Assembly (NCBI GenBank): GCA_902790475.1
Contig: CADASG010000024.1
Span: forward strand, 1-37,722
Direction: 5' to 3'
DNA from: an uncultured Ruminococcus sp.
Lineage (GTDB): Bacteria; Bacillota; Clostridia; Oscillospirales; Acutalibacteraceae
DNA length: 37,722 bases
Shown here: in pieces, positions 1 through 7,636 of the stretch
Layout: each line of letters opens with the position of its first letter
How positions within the stretch are numbered: position 1 is the first letter of the stretch
Notes under the pieces: model-generated
Database searches by the model: none
Seen by the model: the letters and a program-made list of their open reading frames with translations, nothing else
What the model was told of the DNA's origin: nothing
Position numbers and translations under genes: made by a program

Positions 1-100
1 GGTACTGCACTCAAACTATTGAACCGCCGTGTACCGAACGGTACGCACGGTGGTGTGAGAGGTCGGCTGCTCAACTAATGGGCAGCCTCCTACTCGATTG
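1..100 (+). mobile_element. Group II intron 3' end (domains V and VI), partial
   Basis: Positions about 21-52 fold as a domain V hairpin: nine pairs between ACCGCCGUG and CACGGUGGU, a two-base CG bulge on the 3' side, then UACC/GGUA closed by a GAAC loop. Positions about 60-95 form a domain VI-like stem, GGCUGCUC/GGGCAGCC, around an AACUAAU loop, and end CCTACTCGAT. A CGC triad in the domain V stem is typical of the IIC class. The intron-encoded reverse transcriptase would lie to the left, outside the window. The 3' splice point near 99-100 is inferred from the usual terminal AY dinucleotide. Confidence 0.72.
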
Positions 101-146
101 TACAAAAGTCGTTTGCTTTTTATCGGAAATCAAACGCAAATAAACA

Positions 147-178
147 AAGGGCTGTCTGAGTGACAGCCCTTGTTTTGA
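147..178 (-). terminator. Rho-independent terminator, possibly bidirectional, downstream of adhE
   Basis: A perfect 10-bp stem AAGGGCTGTC/GACAGCCCTT (147-156 with 162-171) closes a five-base loop. The minus-strand transcript leaves it with a U-rich run (TTTGTTTATTTG), 16 bases past the adhE stop. The plus side also has TGTTTTG, so it could stop transcription from the left as well. Confidence 0.8.
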
Positions 179-186
179 TATAAACT

Positions 187-2808
187 TTATACAGCGTCTT
201 TGTTGTTGCCGTAGTAGGCGTTGAGGTACATTTGCTTGATTTCCTTGAACAGGGGGTAACGGGGGTTAGCGCCTGTACACTGGTCGTCAAACGCCTGCTC
301 GGTCATCTCGTCGATCGTCGCGAGGAAGTCCTCTTCGCTCACGCCGTAGTCGGCGATGGTCTCCTTGATGCCGACGCGCTTTTTCAGCTCGTTGATGCCG
401 TCGATCAGGTTTTCCACGCTTTCCTTATCGTCCTTGCCGCCGAAGCCGAGGAATTCCGCGATCTCCGCGTAGCGCTCCAGTGTGTGCGGATGGTCGTACT
501 GGGGGAAGGTTCCCATCTTCGCAGGAACCTCCGCGCTGTTGAAGCGAATCACCTGCTCGAGCATGAGGGCGTTGGCTACGCCGTGCGCGATGTGGTGGTA
601 CGCGCCTAATTTATGCGCCATGGAGTGGCACACGCCGAGGAAGGCATTGGCGAACGCCATACCTGCCATTGTGGCTGCGTGAGCAACCTTTTCACGGGCG
701 ACAGGCTCGTTCATTCCGTTTTCGTAGCAGGCAGGCAGGTACTTAAAGATAACCTTGAGCGCCTTGAGTGCCAGACCGTCGGTGAAGTCGGTCGCCATCA
801 TGGAGGCGTAGGCTTCAAGCGCGTGGGATACCGCGTCGATACCCGAAGCGGCGGTCAGTCCCTTGGGACCGCTCATCATGTTGTCGGCGTCAACGATAGC
901 CATATTGGGCATGAGCTCGTAGTCAGCCAGCGGATACTTGATTCCGGTTTTCTGGTCGGTGATAACGGCGAAGGGTGTTACCTCCGAGCCGGTGCCGGAC
1001 GAGGTGGGGATAGCGATGAAATACGCCTTTTCACCCATTTTCGGGAAGGTGTATATGCGCTTGCGGATGTCGCTGAAGCGCATAGCCATATCTTGGAAAT
1101 CAGCGTCGGGATGCTCGTAAAGCACCCACATGATCTTTGCGGCGTCCATTGCGGAGCCGCCGCCCAGCGCGATGATAACGTCGGGCTCAAACTTGCGCAT
1201 CGCCTCCGCACCGTTCTGTGCGGAGATCAAAGACGGATCGGGCTCCACGTCCGCGAAGGTCGCGTAGGGAATTCCCATTTCGTCGAGTTTATCGGTTATC
1301 GGCTTGGTGTAGCCGTTCTTATACAAAAAGCTGTCTGTTACCAAAAAGGCTCTCTTCTTGCCGAGCACGTCCTTGAGCTCCTGCAGTGCTATCGGCATAC
1401 AGCCCTTTTTGATGTAAACCTTTTCGGGCGCTCTGAACCAAAGCATATTCTCTCTCCTCTCGGCAACGGTTTTGATGTTCAGCAAATGCTTCACGCCGAC
1501 GTTTTCTGAAACGGAGTTGCCGCCCCAGGAGCCGCAGCCCAAAGTCAGCGAGGGCGCGAGATTAAAGTTGTACAGGTCGCCGATACCGCCGTGCGAGGAG
1601 GGTGTGTTCAGCAGGATGCGGCAGGTCTTCATATGCGCGGCAAAAAGGTCGATCTTCTCTCTTTCGTTCACCGCGTCGGCATACAGGGAAGCTGTGTGAC
1701 CGTAGCCGCCGTCAGCGATAAGCTGCTCGGCTTTGGCTATCGCGTCGTCAAAGTCCTTAGCCTTGTACATCGCGAGCACGGGCGAGAGCTTTTCGTGGGC
1801 GAATTCCTCGCTGATGTCTACGCTCTCAACCTCGCCGATGAGTATCTTGGTGCTCTCGGGTACGGTAACGCCTGCCAGCGCCGCGATCGTCACGGGCTTC
1901 TGACCGACAATCTTCGCGTTGAGCGAGCCGTTGATGATGATAGTCTTTCTGACCTTCTCGGTTTCCTCGTCGCTGAGGAAATAGCAGCCTCGCGCCAAAA
2001 ACTCCTGCTTTACAGCGTCGTAAACGGGCTCGAGCGCGATCACGCTCTGCTCCGACGCACAGATCATTCCGTTGTCAAAGGTCTTGGAATGTATGATGGA
2101 ATTTACCGCGAGCGTTACGTCGGCGGAGTCGTCGATGATAGCGGGGGTGTTGCCTGCGCCTACGCCCAGCGCCGGCTTGCCGCTGGAATACGCCGCCTTG
2201 ACCATGCCGGGACCGCCCGTTGCCAAAATGATGTCAGCCTCCTGCATCAGCAGATTGGTAAGCTCGAGAGACGGAACGTCGATCCAGCTTATGATGCCCT
2301 CGGGAGCGCCTGCCTCAACAGCTGCCTCCAAAACGATCCTTGCCGCCTCGATAGTGCTTTTCTTGGCGCGGGGGTGGGGGCTGATGATGATTCCGTTGCG
2401 GGTTTTCAGACAGATAAGCGTCTTGAAAATCGCAGTGGAGGTCGGGTTCGTGGTGGGGATGACCGCAGCTACCACGCCGATAGGCTCGGCGATCTTAGTG
2501 GTGCCGAAGGTTTTGTTTTCTTCGATTACGCCGCAGGTCTTGACGTTCTTGTAGGCGTTGTAAATGTACTCGGAGGCAAAGTGGTTCTTGATGACCTTGT
2601 CCTCTGCGACGCCCATGCCGGTTTCCTCGACCGCCATTTTAGCGAGCGGCAGACGCGCACGGTTGGCTGCGGTTGCGGCGGCAAGGAAGATCTTGTCCAC
2701 CTGCTCCTGCGTGTAGGTCGCGAAAACGCGCTGCGCCTCACGGACTCTCGCGAGCGCTTCCTTGAAGCTTTGGGTGTTTTCCACAATTGGATACTCTTTG
2801 TTGCTCAT
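187..2808 (-). CDS. adhE: Bifunctional acetaldehyde-CoA/alcohol dehydrogenase AdhE
   Basis: Cytoplasmic fermentation enzyme that reduces acetyl-CoA to acetaldehyde and then ethanol, regenerating NAD+. The 873 residues match the family's usual size of about 870-890. Residues 1-450 are a CoA-acylating aldehyde dehydrogenase with the catalytic cysteine C250 in GMICASEQS. Residues 455-873 are an iron-dependent alcohol dehydrogenase with the nucleotide loop GGGSAMDAAK at 549 and likely Fe ligands D658, H662, H728 and H742. These sit in the same relative places as in the E. coli enzyme. The start is preceded by a purine-rich AGAGGG. It lies 26 bp downstream of a lipoprotein gene on the same strand, so it may be co-transcribed. 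No Rex-type operator is visible in that gap. Confidence 0.96.
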   Translation of the reverse strand: MSNKEYPIVENTQSFKEALARVREAQRVFATYTQEQVDKIFLAAATAANRARLPLAKMAVEETGMGVAEDKVIKNHFASEYIYNAYKNVKTCGVIEENKTFGTTKIAEPIGVVAAVIPTTNPTSTAIFKTLICLKTRNGIIISPHPRAKKSTIEAARIVLEAAVEAGAPEGIISWIDVPSLELTNLLMQEADIILATGGPGMVKAAYSSGKPALGVGAGNTPAIIDDSADVTLAVNSIIHSKTFDNGMICASEQSVIALEPVYDAVKQEFLARGCYFLSDEETEKVRKTIIINGSLNAKIVGQKPVTIAALAGVTVPESTKILIGEVESVDISEEFAHEKLSPVLAMYKAKDFDDAIAKAEQLIADGGYGHTASLYADAVNEREKIDLFAAHMKTCRILLNTPSSHGGIGDLYNFNLAPSLTLGCGSWGGNSVSENVGVKHLLNIKTVAERRENMLWFRAPEKVYIKKGCMPIALQELKDVLGKKRAFLVTDSFLYKNGYTKPITDKLDEMGIPYATFADVEPDPSLISAQNGAEAMRKFEPDVIIALGGGSAMDAAKIMWVLYEHPDADFQDMAMRFSDIRKRIYTFPKMGEKAYFIAIPTSSGTGSEVTPFAVITDQKTGIKYPLADYELMPNMAIVDADNMMSGPKGLTAASGIDAVSHALEAYASMMATDFTDGLALKALKVIFKYLPACYENGMNEPVAREKVAHAATMAGMAFANAFLGVCHSMAHKLGAYHHIAHGVANALMLEQVIRFNSAEVPAKMGTFPQYDHPHTLERYAEIAEFLGFGGKDDKESVENLIDGINELKKRVGIKETIADYGVSEEDFLATIDEMTEQAFDDQCTGANPRYPLFKEIKQMYLNAYYGNNKDAV

Positions 2809-2834
2809 GTAATCTACCCTCTTTTAGTTTGTGA

Positions 2835-3569
2835 TTATCTGGCAAGCTCCTCGGTCTTATAGCTGTGCTTCTTTGCGTAGCTTAAGCCGTAGGAGTCGGA
2901 ATATGCTTTAATGATCAGATCCTTTGAGCACTCGTTGAACGCGTCGTCGGCGATATTGGTGATGGTTATGGGGATGGTGACCTCTTTGAGATCAAAGGAC
3001 TGATAGAATGTGAATCTGTCGATGGTGCTCAGGGTGTCGCTCTGAGGGATCTCGACGCTCGTAAGACCGGTCGCGGAGAACGCGTATACGCCGATTTTTT
3101 TCAGGCTCGCGGGAAGCTCGATGGATTTGAGGTTTTTGCAATCCCAGAACGCGTTGTTGCCGATGACCTTGAGGTTCTGTGACAGCTTAACGGAGCTGAG
3201 GTTTTTGTTGGAGGCAAAGGAGTAATCCTGAACCTCGGTGACGGTGTCGGGGATCTCTACGCTCTCGATATCGGAGTTCTGGAACAAGCCGTGACCCACA
3301 ACGGTGACCTTATAGTTTTCATAGGTATCGGGGATCTTGATATTCTTGGAGTTGCCGAAGTAAGACGATACCATAAGCTCCTCTTTGTTGAGGCGGTAAA
3401 AGCCGAACTCCTTGTCCTTCAGATCGGGATCGGTGGGAACGACCTTGTAACCGGGTTCCGCAGAGCCGCCCTTTTTGGCTTTCTTGCTGTCGCAGCCGCA
3501 GCCTGCAAAAGCGACGGCGGTAGTGGCGATCATCACGCCGGCTAAAAGAATACTTAAGATTTTTTTCAT
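2835..3569 (-). CDS. BspA-type leucine-rich repeat lipoprotein
   Basis: A 244-residue surface protein. The start used here (MKKILS) follows AGGAAAGGAAACC; an upstream in-frame extension to 3623 lacks a Shine-Dalgarno site and would bury the signal peptide. Residues 1-24 are a lipoprotein signal ending in the lipobox AFAGC, with C24 the lipidated residue. A Lys/Gly/Ser linker follows. Residues 90-215 hold about five LRR_5 repeats of the form 'L..I.IP..V..I...AF..c..L' (e.g. VEIPDTVTEVQDYSF). This family is usually surface-exposed and is often linked to adhesion, but ligand and role cannot be read from the sequence. Its stop is 26 bp from adhE. Confidence 0.85.
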   Translation of the reverse strand: MKKILSILLAGVMIATTAVAFAGCGCDSKKAKKGGSAEPGYKVVPTDPDLKDKEFGFYRLNKEELMVSSYFGNSKNIKIPDTYENYKVTVVGHGLFQNSDIESVEIPDTVTEVQDYSFASNKNLSSVKLSQNLKVIGNNAFWDCKNLKSIELPASLKKIGVYAFSATGLTSVEIPQSDTLSTIDRFTFYQSFDLKEVTIPITITNIADDAFNECSKDLIIKAYSDSYGLSYAKKHSYKTEELAR

Positions 3570-4047
3570 TGTTTGGTTTCCTTTCCTATCTTTTTCTGTT
3601 TTGTCGTCCGCAGCCGATTTCATACAGTAGCTCGTATACTATATTATATATCGGCGCAATTTCGGCACAGCTTTTTTCGGGGAGCCGCTTTGCCCCTCAC
3701 GACAGCTGTAAACATTATATATCATATAACATATTTGCCGATTTTGCAATAATAACTTGCGTGAAACTTACGTGAAATTTAATTTTTTTAAGAAAATGAT
3801 TACGATTATTTCCAAAATATTACAATTCCGCGAAATAATGTAACCAAAAGCTTTAAAAAAACACTTTGGCGAAATTAATACTTGAGCAGATTGCCCTAAA
3901 TTGCCCTTCCCGGAAAAAAATAGGGGCAAAAGGGTTGACATTTTGCAATATTCGGGCTATAATTATTACAAATTTGTTATCAAGTTTCCTTTCGCTTGTA
4001 ATTTTTCGGTTACAAAATCAGGACTTGAATAATTGGAGGTAATAGCA
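3570..4047. other. AT-rich divergent intergenic region
   Basis: No credible gene. It separates the minus-strand lipoprotein/adhE unit from the plus-strand hydrolase gene. It contains the strong plus-strand promoter listed separately, and upstream of it two TTGCCC motifs in direct repeat (3891, 3901) and a GGGCAA in inverted orientation (3924). A minus-strand TATAAT (3643-3648) could serve the lipoprotein gene but has no good -35 box. Confidence 0.5.
3935..3963 (+). promoter_or_regulatory. Sigma-A-type promoter for the NlpC/P60 gene
   Basis: Consensus -35 TTGACA (3935-3940) and consensus -10 TATAAT (3958-3963) with a 17-bp spacer, giving an expected start near 3970 and a leader of about 80 nt before the ATG at 4048. 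Confidence 0.88.
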
Positions 4048-5748
4048 ATGCACAGGATAAAAAAGCTTACAGCTGTAATCTTGAGTGTTCTCACGATTTC
4101 GAGCGTGTCCGCTGTTGGCAGCTTCACTGCAGGAGCAAGCGGCACAGGCGCAGGTCTTGCAGAATGGTCGTTAAACGCTTACAACGAGGGCTGGTCCTAT
4201 TCATGGGGCGGTTCCTCACCGGGAGCGGTAGACTGCTCGGGACTTATCTGGTCCTACTGCGGCGGCGACAGAATGAATATGCTCTCGGACGCGCAGGCTA
4301 ACGGCAGAGACTGGGGCTACGTTGACAACGGCGTGCCCAGAGTCCACGGCCTCGGCTTGTCAAGACCCGGTCACGTTGGCGTTTACATCGCCGACGGCAT
4401 GGAGGTTGACGCACGCGGCGACGAGTACGGCGTATGCTATCAGGAAATCGGCGGCTGGAACACATGGGACTGCTGGTTTAAGCTCACTGCAGTGTCCTAT
4501 CCCGAAAACGGATGGGAGGAATTCAACGGAGACAGCTACTACTATGAGGACGGCGAGTACATTGTCAACACGTCCAGAACGATTGACGGTACCACCTACT
4601 ACTTTGACTCACAGGGTCGCTCCGACACAACTCCTTCCGACACTTCCGGAACAACAACGAGCTCTTCATCCTCTTCAAGCTCCAAAAAGTCTGAAAAGCA
4701 GACGCTTTGGCAGAAGGGCTCCAACGGCGACGAGGTCACCAAGATCCAGACCCGTCTGGCAGAGCTCGGCTTCTACAACGGCTCTATCGACGGCGATTTC
4801 GGTGACGCGACAGACAAGGCGTTCAAGGCATTCCAGAAGGCGGCGGGTCTTTATGTAGACGGTATCGCCGGCTCTGACAGAGAGGTTCTCTATTCCGACG
4901 ACGCTCCTTATGCTCAGACCGAGAAAAAGGAAGAGAAGCAGGAAGAAAAACAGGAAGAGACCGCAGAAAACAACGATGACGAACAGGAGACCACCGAGAC
5001 TGAAACGCTGACTACCCTGCAAAACGGCGACTTCAATACCGAGGTATTCAACGTTCAGAATCAGCTCGCGTCACTGGGCTACTTCGGTCTTGACGCGACA
5101 GGATATTTCGGCGACTTCACCACCGAGGCTATCAAGGCATTCCAGAAGATTAACGGTCTGGAAGAGACCGGCGTGGTTGATGAGGCTACATACGAGCTGC
5201 TGTTCAGCGAGAACGCGGCAGGCAATGTGATCGAAGAAACCACAGAGCCCGAGGAAGAAGCGACCGAGCCTACCGAGGAAACTACTGTTGAGGAGACCGT
5301 ACCCGAGATCACCGAGGAAGAGCCCGAGGTTATGGTCGAGGAGATCGAGGAACCCGAGTATATCGAGGAGCCCGAGGTGACCGAGACTGAGACCGAGCCC
5401 GCGACGGAAGCTGCTGCTCCCATGGGTCCCGTTCTTCCCCAAACACTCCCCACCGCTCCTGCGACTGTAAATAACTCGGCAGCTGACGGTGATTACGCGG
5501 CAAACGCTTCCAATGTAGCTGCAAAGACCAACAAGGTAGCGGAAAACGCGCTGGCTGATTCCTCCGCAAACGTGTCCTCCTCTTTCGTGGCACAGGTCAA
5601 GAGAACAGCCAATATCTGGATTTGGTTCGTGCTGGTTGCCCTCATCTTGGGCGTAGTGACCTTCTTCGTGCTCAAGCGCGACAGAAAAAGACAAAAATAC
5701 GCTTTCAAGAAGAAGTCGGTAAGAGCACAGCTCAACTCCAAATGGTAA
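4048..5748 (+). CDS. Secreted NlpC/P60 endopeptidase with two peptidoglycan-binding domains and C-terminal membrane anchor
   Basis: Likely cell-wall hydrolase that cuts stem peptides. The ATG at 4048 is chosen because GGAGGT ends 8 bp upstream; a TTG at 4033 overlaps that site. Signal peptide about residues 1-30. NlpC/P60 domain about 35-150 with catalytic C63 (VDCSGLIWSY) and H109 (RPGHVGVYI). A Ser/Thr-rich linker follows. Two PG_binding_1 domains sit at about 220-285 and 335-395, with the typical 'VxxiQxxLaxLGfY.g..dG.fG..T..AikaFQ' pattern. Then come a long Glu/Thr/Pro-rich stretch (about 400-470) and, near the C-terminus, a hydrophobic segment (IWIWFVLVALILGVVTFFV) followed by a basic tail. 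The last two suggest that the protein spans the wall while tethered to the membrane. It is monocistronic, with its own promoter and terminator. Confidence 0.9.
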   Translation: MHRIKKLTAVILSVLTISSVSAVGSFTAGASGTGAGLAEWSLNAYNEGWSYSWGGSSPGAVDCSGLIWSYCGGDRMNMLSDAQANGRDWGYVDNGVPRVHGLGLSRPGHVGVYIADGMEVDARGDEYGVCYQEIGGWNTWDCWFKLTAVSYPENGWEEFNGDSYYYEDGEYIVNTSRTIDGTTYYFDSQGRSDTTPSDTSGTTTSSSSSSSSKKSEKQTLWQKGSNGDEVTKIQTRLAELGFYNGSIDGDFGDATDKAFKAFQKAAGLYVDGIAGSDREVLYSDDAPYAQTEKKEEKQEEKQEETAENNDDEQETTETETLTTLQNGDFNTEVFNVQNQLASLGYFGLDATGYFGDFTTEAIKAFQKINGLEETGVVDEATYELLFSENAAGNVIEETTEPEEEATEPTEETTVEETVPEITEEEPEVMVEEIEEPEYIEEPEVTETETEPATEAAAPMGPVLPQTLPTAPATVNNSAADGDYAANASNVAAKTNKVAENALADSSANVSSSFVAQVKRTANIWIWFVLVALILGVVTFFVLKRDRKRQKYAFKKKSVRAQLNSKW

Positions 5749-5763
5749 GCAAATAAAAAATTC

Positions 5764-5796
5764 AAGGGTCAGCCTGAGCTGACCCTTATTTTTTTG
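5764..5796 (+). terminator. Rho-independent terminator of the NlpC/P60 gene
   Basis: A perfect 10-bp stem AAGGGTCAGC/GCTGACCCTT (5764-5773 with 5778-5787) with a CTGA loop is followed by ATTTTTTTT, 15 bp past the stop codon. Confidence 0.95.
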
Positions 5797-5806
5797 GCGT
5801 GAATGT

Positions 5807-5956
5807 TATAGGCAACACCGCACAATTCAAGGCGCCCGGCTTGCTTGAATCTTATTCCGTCAGCTTGCCCAAAAAATCTCGGCAAGGCGACAGCCTTACC
5901 TCAAGAAAAATCTTGCTGCGCAATCTGCACACCTGAATTATGCGGTATTGCCTATA
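5807..5956. mobile_element. MITE-like element, intact copy
   Basis: About 142 bp bounded by imperfect terminal inverted repeats. The left end reads GGCAACACCGCACAATTCA (5811) and the right end, reverse-complemented, reads GGCAATACCGCATAATTCA. Both ends are flanked by TATA, which could be part of the inverted repeat or a target duplication. There is no coding capacity. The interior carries the segment also found at 16702-16780. It lies between two convergent genes, 12 bp past the pyrD stop. Confidence 0.7.
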
Positions 5957-5968
5957 TTTTGCAAAAAG

Positions 5969-6880
5969 CTACCACGGTTGGACTGTGGCGGTCAATTCGG
6001 TTACGGAGGTTATGCCGTTTTTGTCGAGGAAACTGTTTAGACCCTCGTTGATTTTTATTGGTGCGTAGGGATCGGAGAAAAGCACTGTGCCGATTTGGAG
6101 CGCCGTTGCGCCTGCCATCAGCATTTCTGCCGCGTCCTCCCATGTGGATATGCCGCCCATTCCGATGATGGGGATATCCACGGCGTTTGCCGCCTGCCAT
6201 ACCATGCGGACCGCTACGGGGAAAATCGCTGCTCCGCTGAGACCGCCTGTGTTGTTGCGTATGATGGGGCGGCGCGAGTTTATGTCGATGCGCATACCAG
6301 TGAGGGTGTTTATCATCGAAAGCGCGTCCGCGCCAGAAGCCTCCGCAGCTTTTGCGATAGAGGCGATGTCCGCTACATTCGGACTGAGCTTGACCACCAG
6401 CGGCTTGGTGCAGTGCCTGCGCACTGCGGCTGTGATAGCTCCGACCGACTCGCAGCTCGTGCCGAACTGCACGCCGCCGTTTTTCACGTTGGGGCAGGAG
6501 ATATTCATCTCGATCATATCAACGTCGGTCGCGCTGAGCTTTTCCGCCATAAGGCAGTATTCCTCGGGGGTATTGCCCGCGATGTTGGCGATCACGACTG
6601 TGTTCTGCTGCTTTAGCCACGGCAAATCGTCGCGGATAAAAGCGTCAACTCCCGGGTTTTGCAGTCCAACGGCGTTGAGGATACCCGAGGGGGTCTCGGC
6701 GATCCGCGGAGGGGGATTGCCGTCGCGCCGCGTCGGTGTGATACCCTTGCAGGAAATGCCGCCCAGCTTTTCAAGCGGATAAAACTCGCTGTACTCTCTG
6801 CCGAAGCCAAAGGTGCCGGAAGCGGCGATAAGCGGATTGTTAAAGGTAACGCCTGCTACCTTGACTGATAGATCTGCCAT
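5969..6880 (-). CDS. pyrD: Dihydroorotate dehydrogenase B, catalytic subunit (PyrD, class 1B)
   Basis: Oxidises dihydroorotate to orotate in pyrimidine synthesis. As class 1B it passes electrons through FMN to the PyrK subunit and NAD+. The 303 residues match the usual length. Seen: the N-terminal GTFGFGREY, the KGIT..PR.GNPPPRI..T..G.LNAVGLQNPG substrate/FMN segment (about 45-77), the catalytic cysteine C129 in MNISCPN, the SPNV lysine loop and the FMN-phosphate motif GMGGI. Its ATG overlaps the pyrK TGA by one base (TGATG), so the two subunits are translationally coupled. Confidence 0.96.
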   Translation of the reverse strand: MADLSVKVAGVTFNNPLIAASGTFGFGREYSEFYPLEKLGGISCKGITPTRRDGNPPPRIAETPSGILNAVGLQNPGVDAFIRDDLPWLKQQNTVVIANIAGNTPEEYCLMAEKLSATDVDMIEMNISCPNVKNGGVQFGTSCESVGAITAAVRRHCTKPLVVKLSPNVADIASIAKAAEASGADALSMINTLTGMRIDINSRRPIIRNNTGGLSGAAIFPVAVRMVWQAANAVDIPIIGMGGISTWEDAAEMLMAGATALQIGTVLFSDPYAPIKINEGLNSFLDKNGITSVTELTATVQPW

Positions 6881-7632
6881 CAGAAAACCACCTCCTCAGC
6901 GTTAAATACGGGGCCGTCCTTGCAGACGTGCTTCATGAGCTCCTCTCCGTTTTCGCGAACCTTGACGGCGCAGACCAGACACGCGCCCACGCCGCAGCCC
7001 ATGCGCTCTTCAAGAGAGATCTGACAGGGCTTGCCTGCCTGACGGCATACATCTGCCACAGCCCTGAGCATCGGAGTGGGACCGCAGGCGCAAACCTCGT
7101 CGATCTCATCTATCCGCTCTCTGAGCAGATCGGTGACAAAGCCCTTTTGTCCTGCCGTGCCGTCGTCGGTACACAGCAGGGTCTCGGCTCCTGCCGCCTT
7201 GAGATCGTCTTGTAAGATCACGAGGCTTTCGCTGCGGAAGCCCGTGATGACAAGAGGCTCGGCACACTGCTTCGCCGTGTAGAGCATCGGCGGTACTCCT
7301 ATGCCGCCGCATATAAGACAGTAGCGTTTGTTTGGGTCGATGTCGAAGCCGTGACCCAGCGGAAGAAGCACATCTACCGTTTGACCCGGCTGCATTTTTG
7401 CCATTATAGCGGTTCCCTCGCCCTTGATCTGATATACCAGCCGCAGAACGCCGTCGGAGGCGTCGCATACGGAAATCGGTCGGCGAAGCGTTTTGCCCGG
7501 TACATATACGTGTGCGAACTGACCGCAGCAAACGCTGAGATCGGGCGCGTCAAGCTTCAGCCGCATGTCGAAAATATCCTCGGCGATTTGGCTGTTGTCG
7601 AGCAGCATAAGCTGTCTTACGTCATATTTCAT
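6880..7632 (-). CDS. pyrK: Dihydroorotate dehydrogenase electron-transfer subunit PyrK
   Basis: FAD/[2Fe-2S] subunit that links PyrD to NAD+. 250 residues, usual length. The FAD-binding motif RRPISVCD is at 50-57. A nucleotide-binding stretch follows (CLICGGIGVPPM at 105). The C-terminal [2Fe-2S] ligands are C213, C218, C221 and C237 in the arrangement C-x4-C-x2-C-x15-C. Its ribosome site AAGGA lies inside the last codons of the upstream transglutaminase-like gene, 4 bp away, so the three genes form one operon. Confidence 0.95.
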   Translation of the reverse strand: MKYDVRQLMLLDNSQIAEDIFDMRLKLDAPDLSVCCGQFAHVYVPGKTLRRPISVCDASDGVLRLVYQIKGEGTAIMAKMQPGQTVDVLLPLGHGFDIDPNKRYCLICGGIGVPPMLYTAKQCAEPLVITGFRSESLVILQDDLKAAGAETLLCTDDGTAGQKGFVTDLLRERIDEIDEVCACGPTPMLRAVADVCRQAGKPCQISLEERMGCGVGACLVCAVKVRENGEELMKHVCKDGPVFNAEEVVF

Positions 7633-7636
7633 AACA

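Noticed and set aside
2809-2834. Rex operator for adhE
   Set aside because: No TTGTTAA-type palindrome is present in the 26-bp gap or in the end of the upstream gene that I could recognise.
1591-2862. Long open frame (423 codons) on the plus strand opposite adhE
   Set aside because: It lies antisense to a gene with a full set of catalytic motifs, has no ribosome site and shows no family features; it is a codon-bias shadow.
3964-4047. Possible c-di-AMP (ydaO-type) riboswitch ahead of the wall hydrolase
   Set aside because: The leader from the consensus promoter is only about 80 nt, too short for that fold, and the conserved blocks are not seen.
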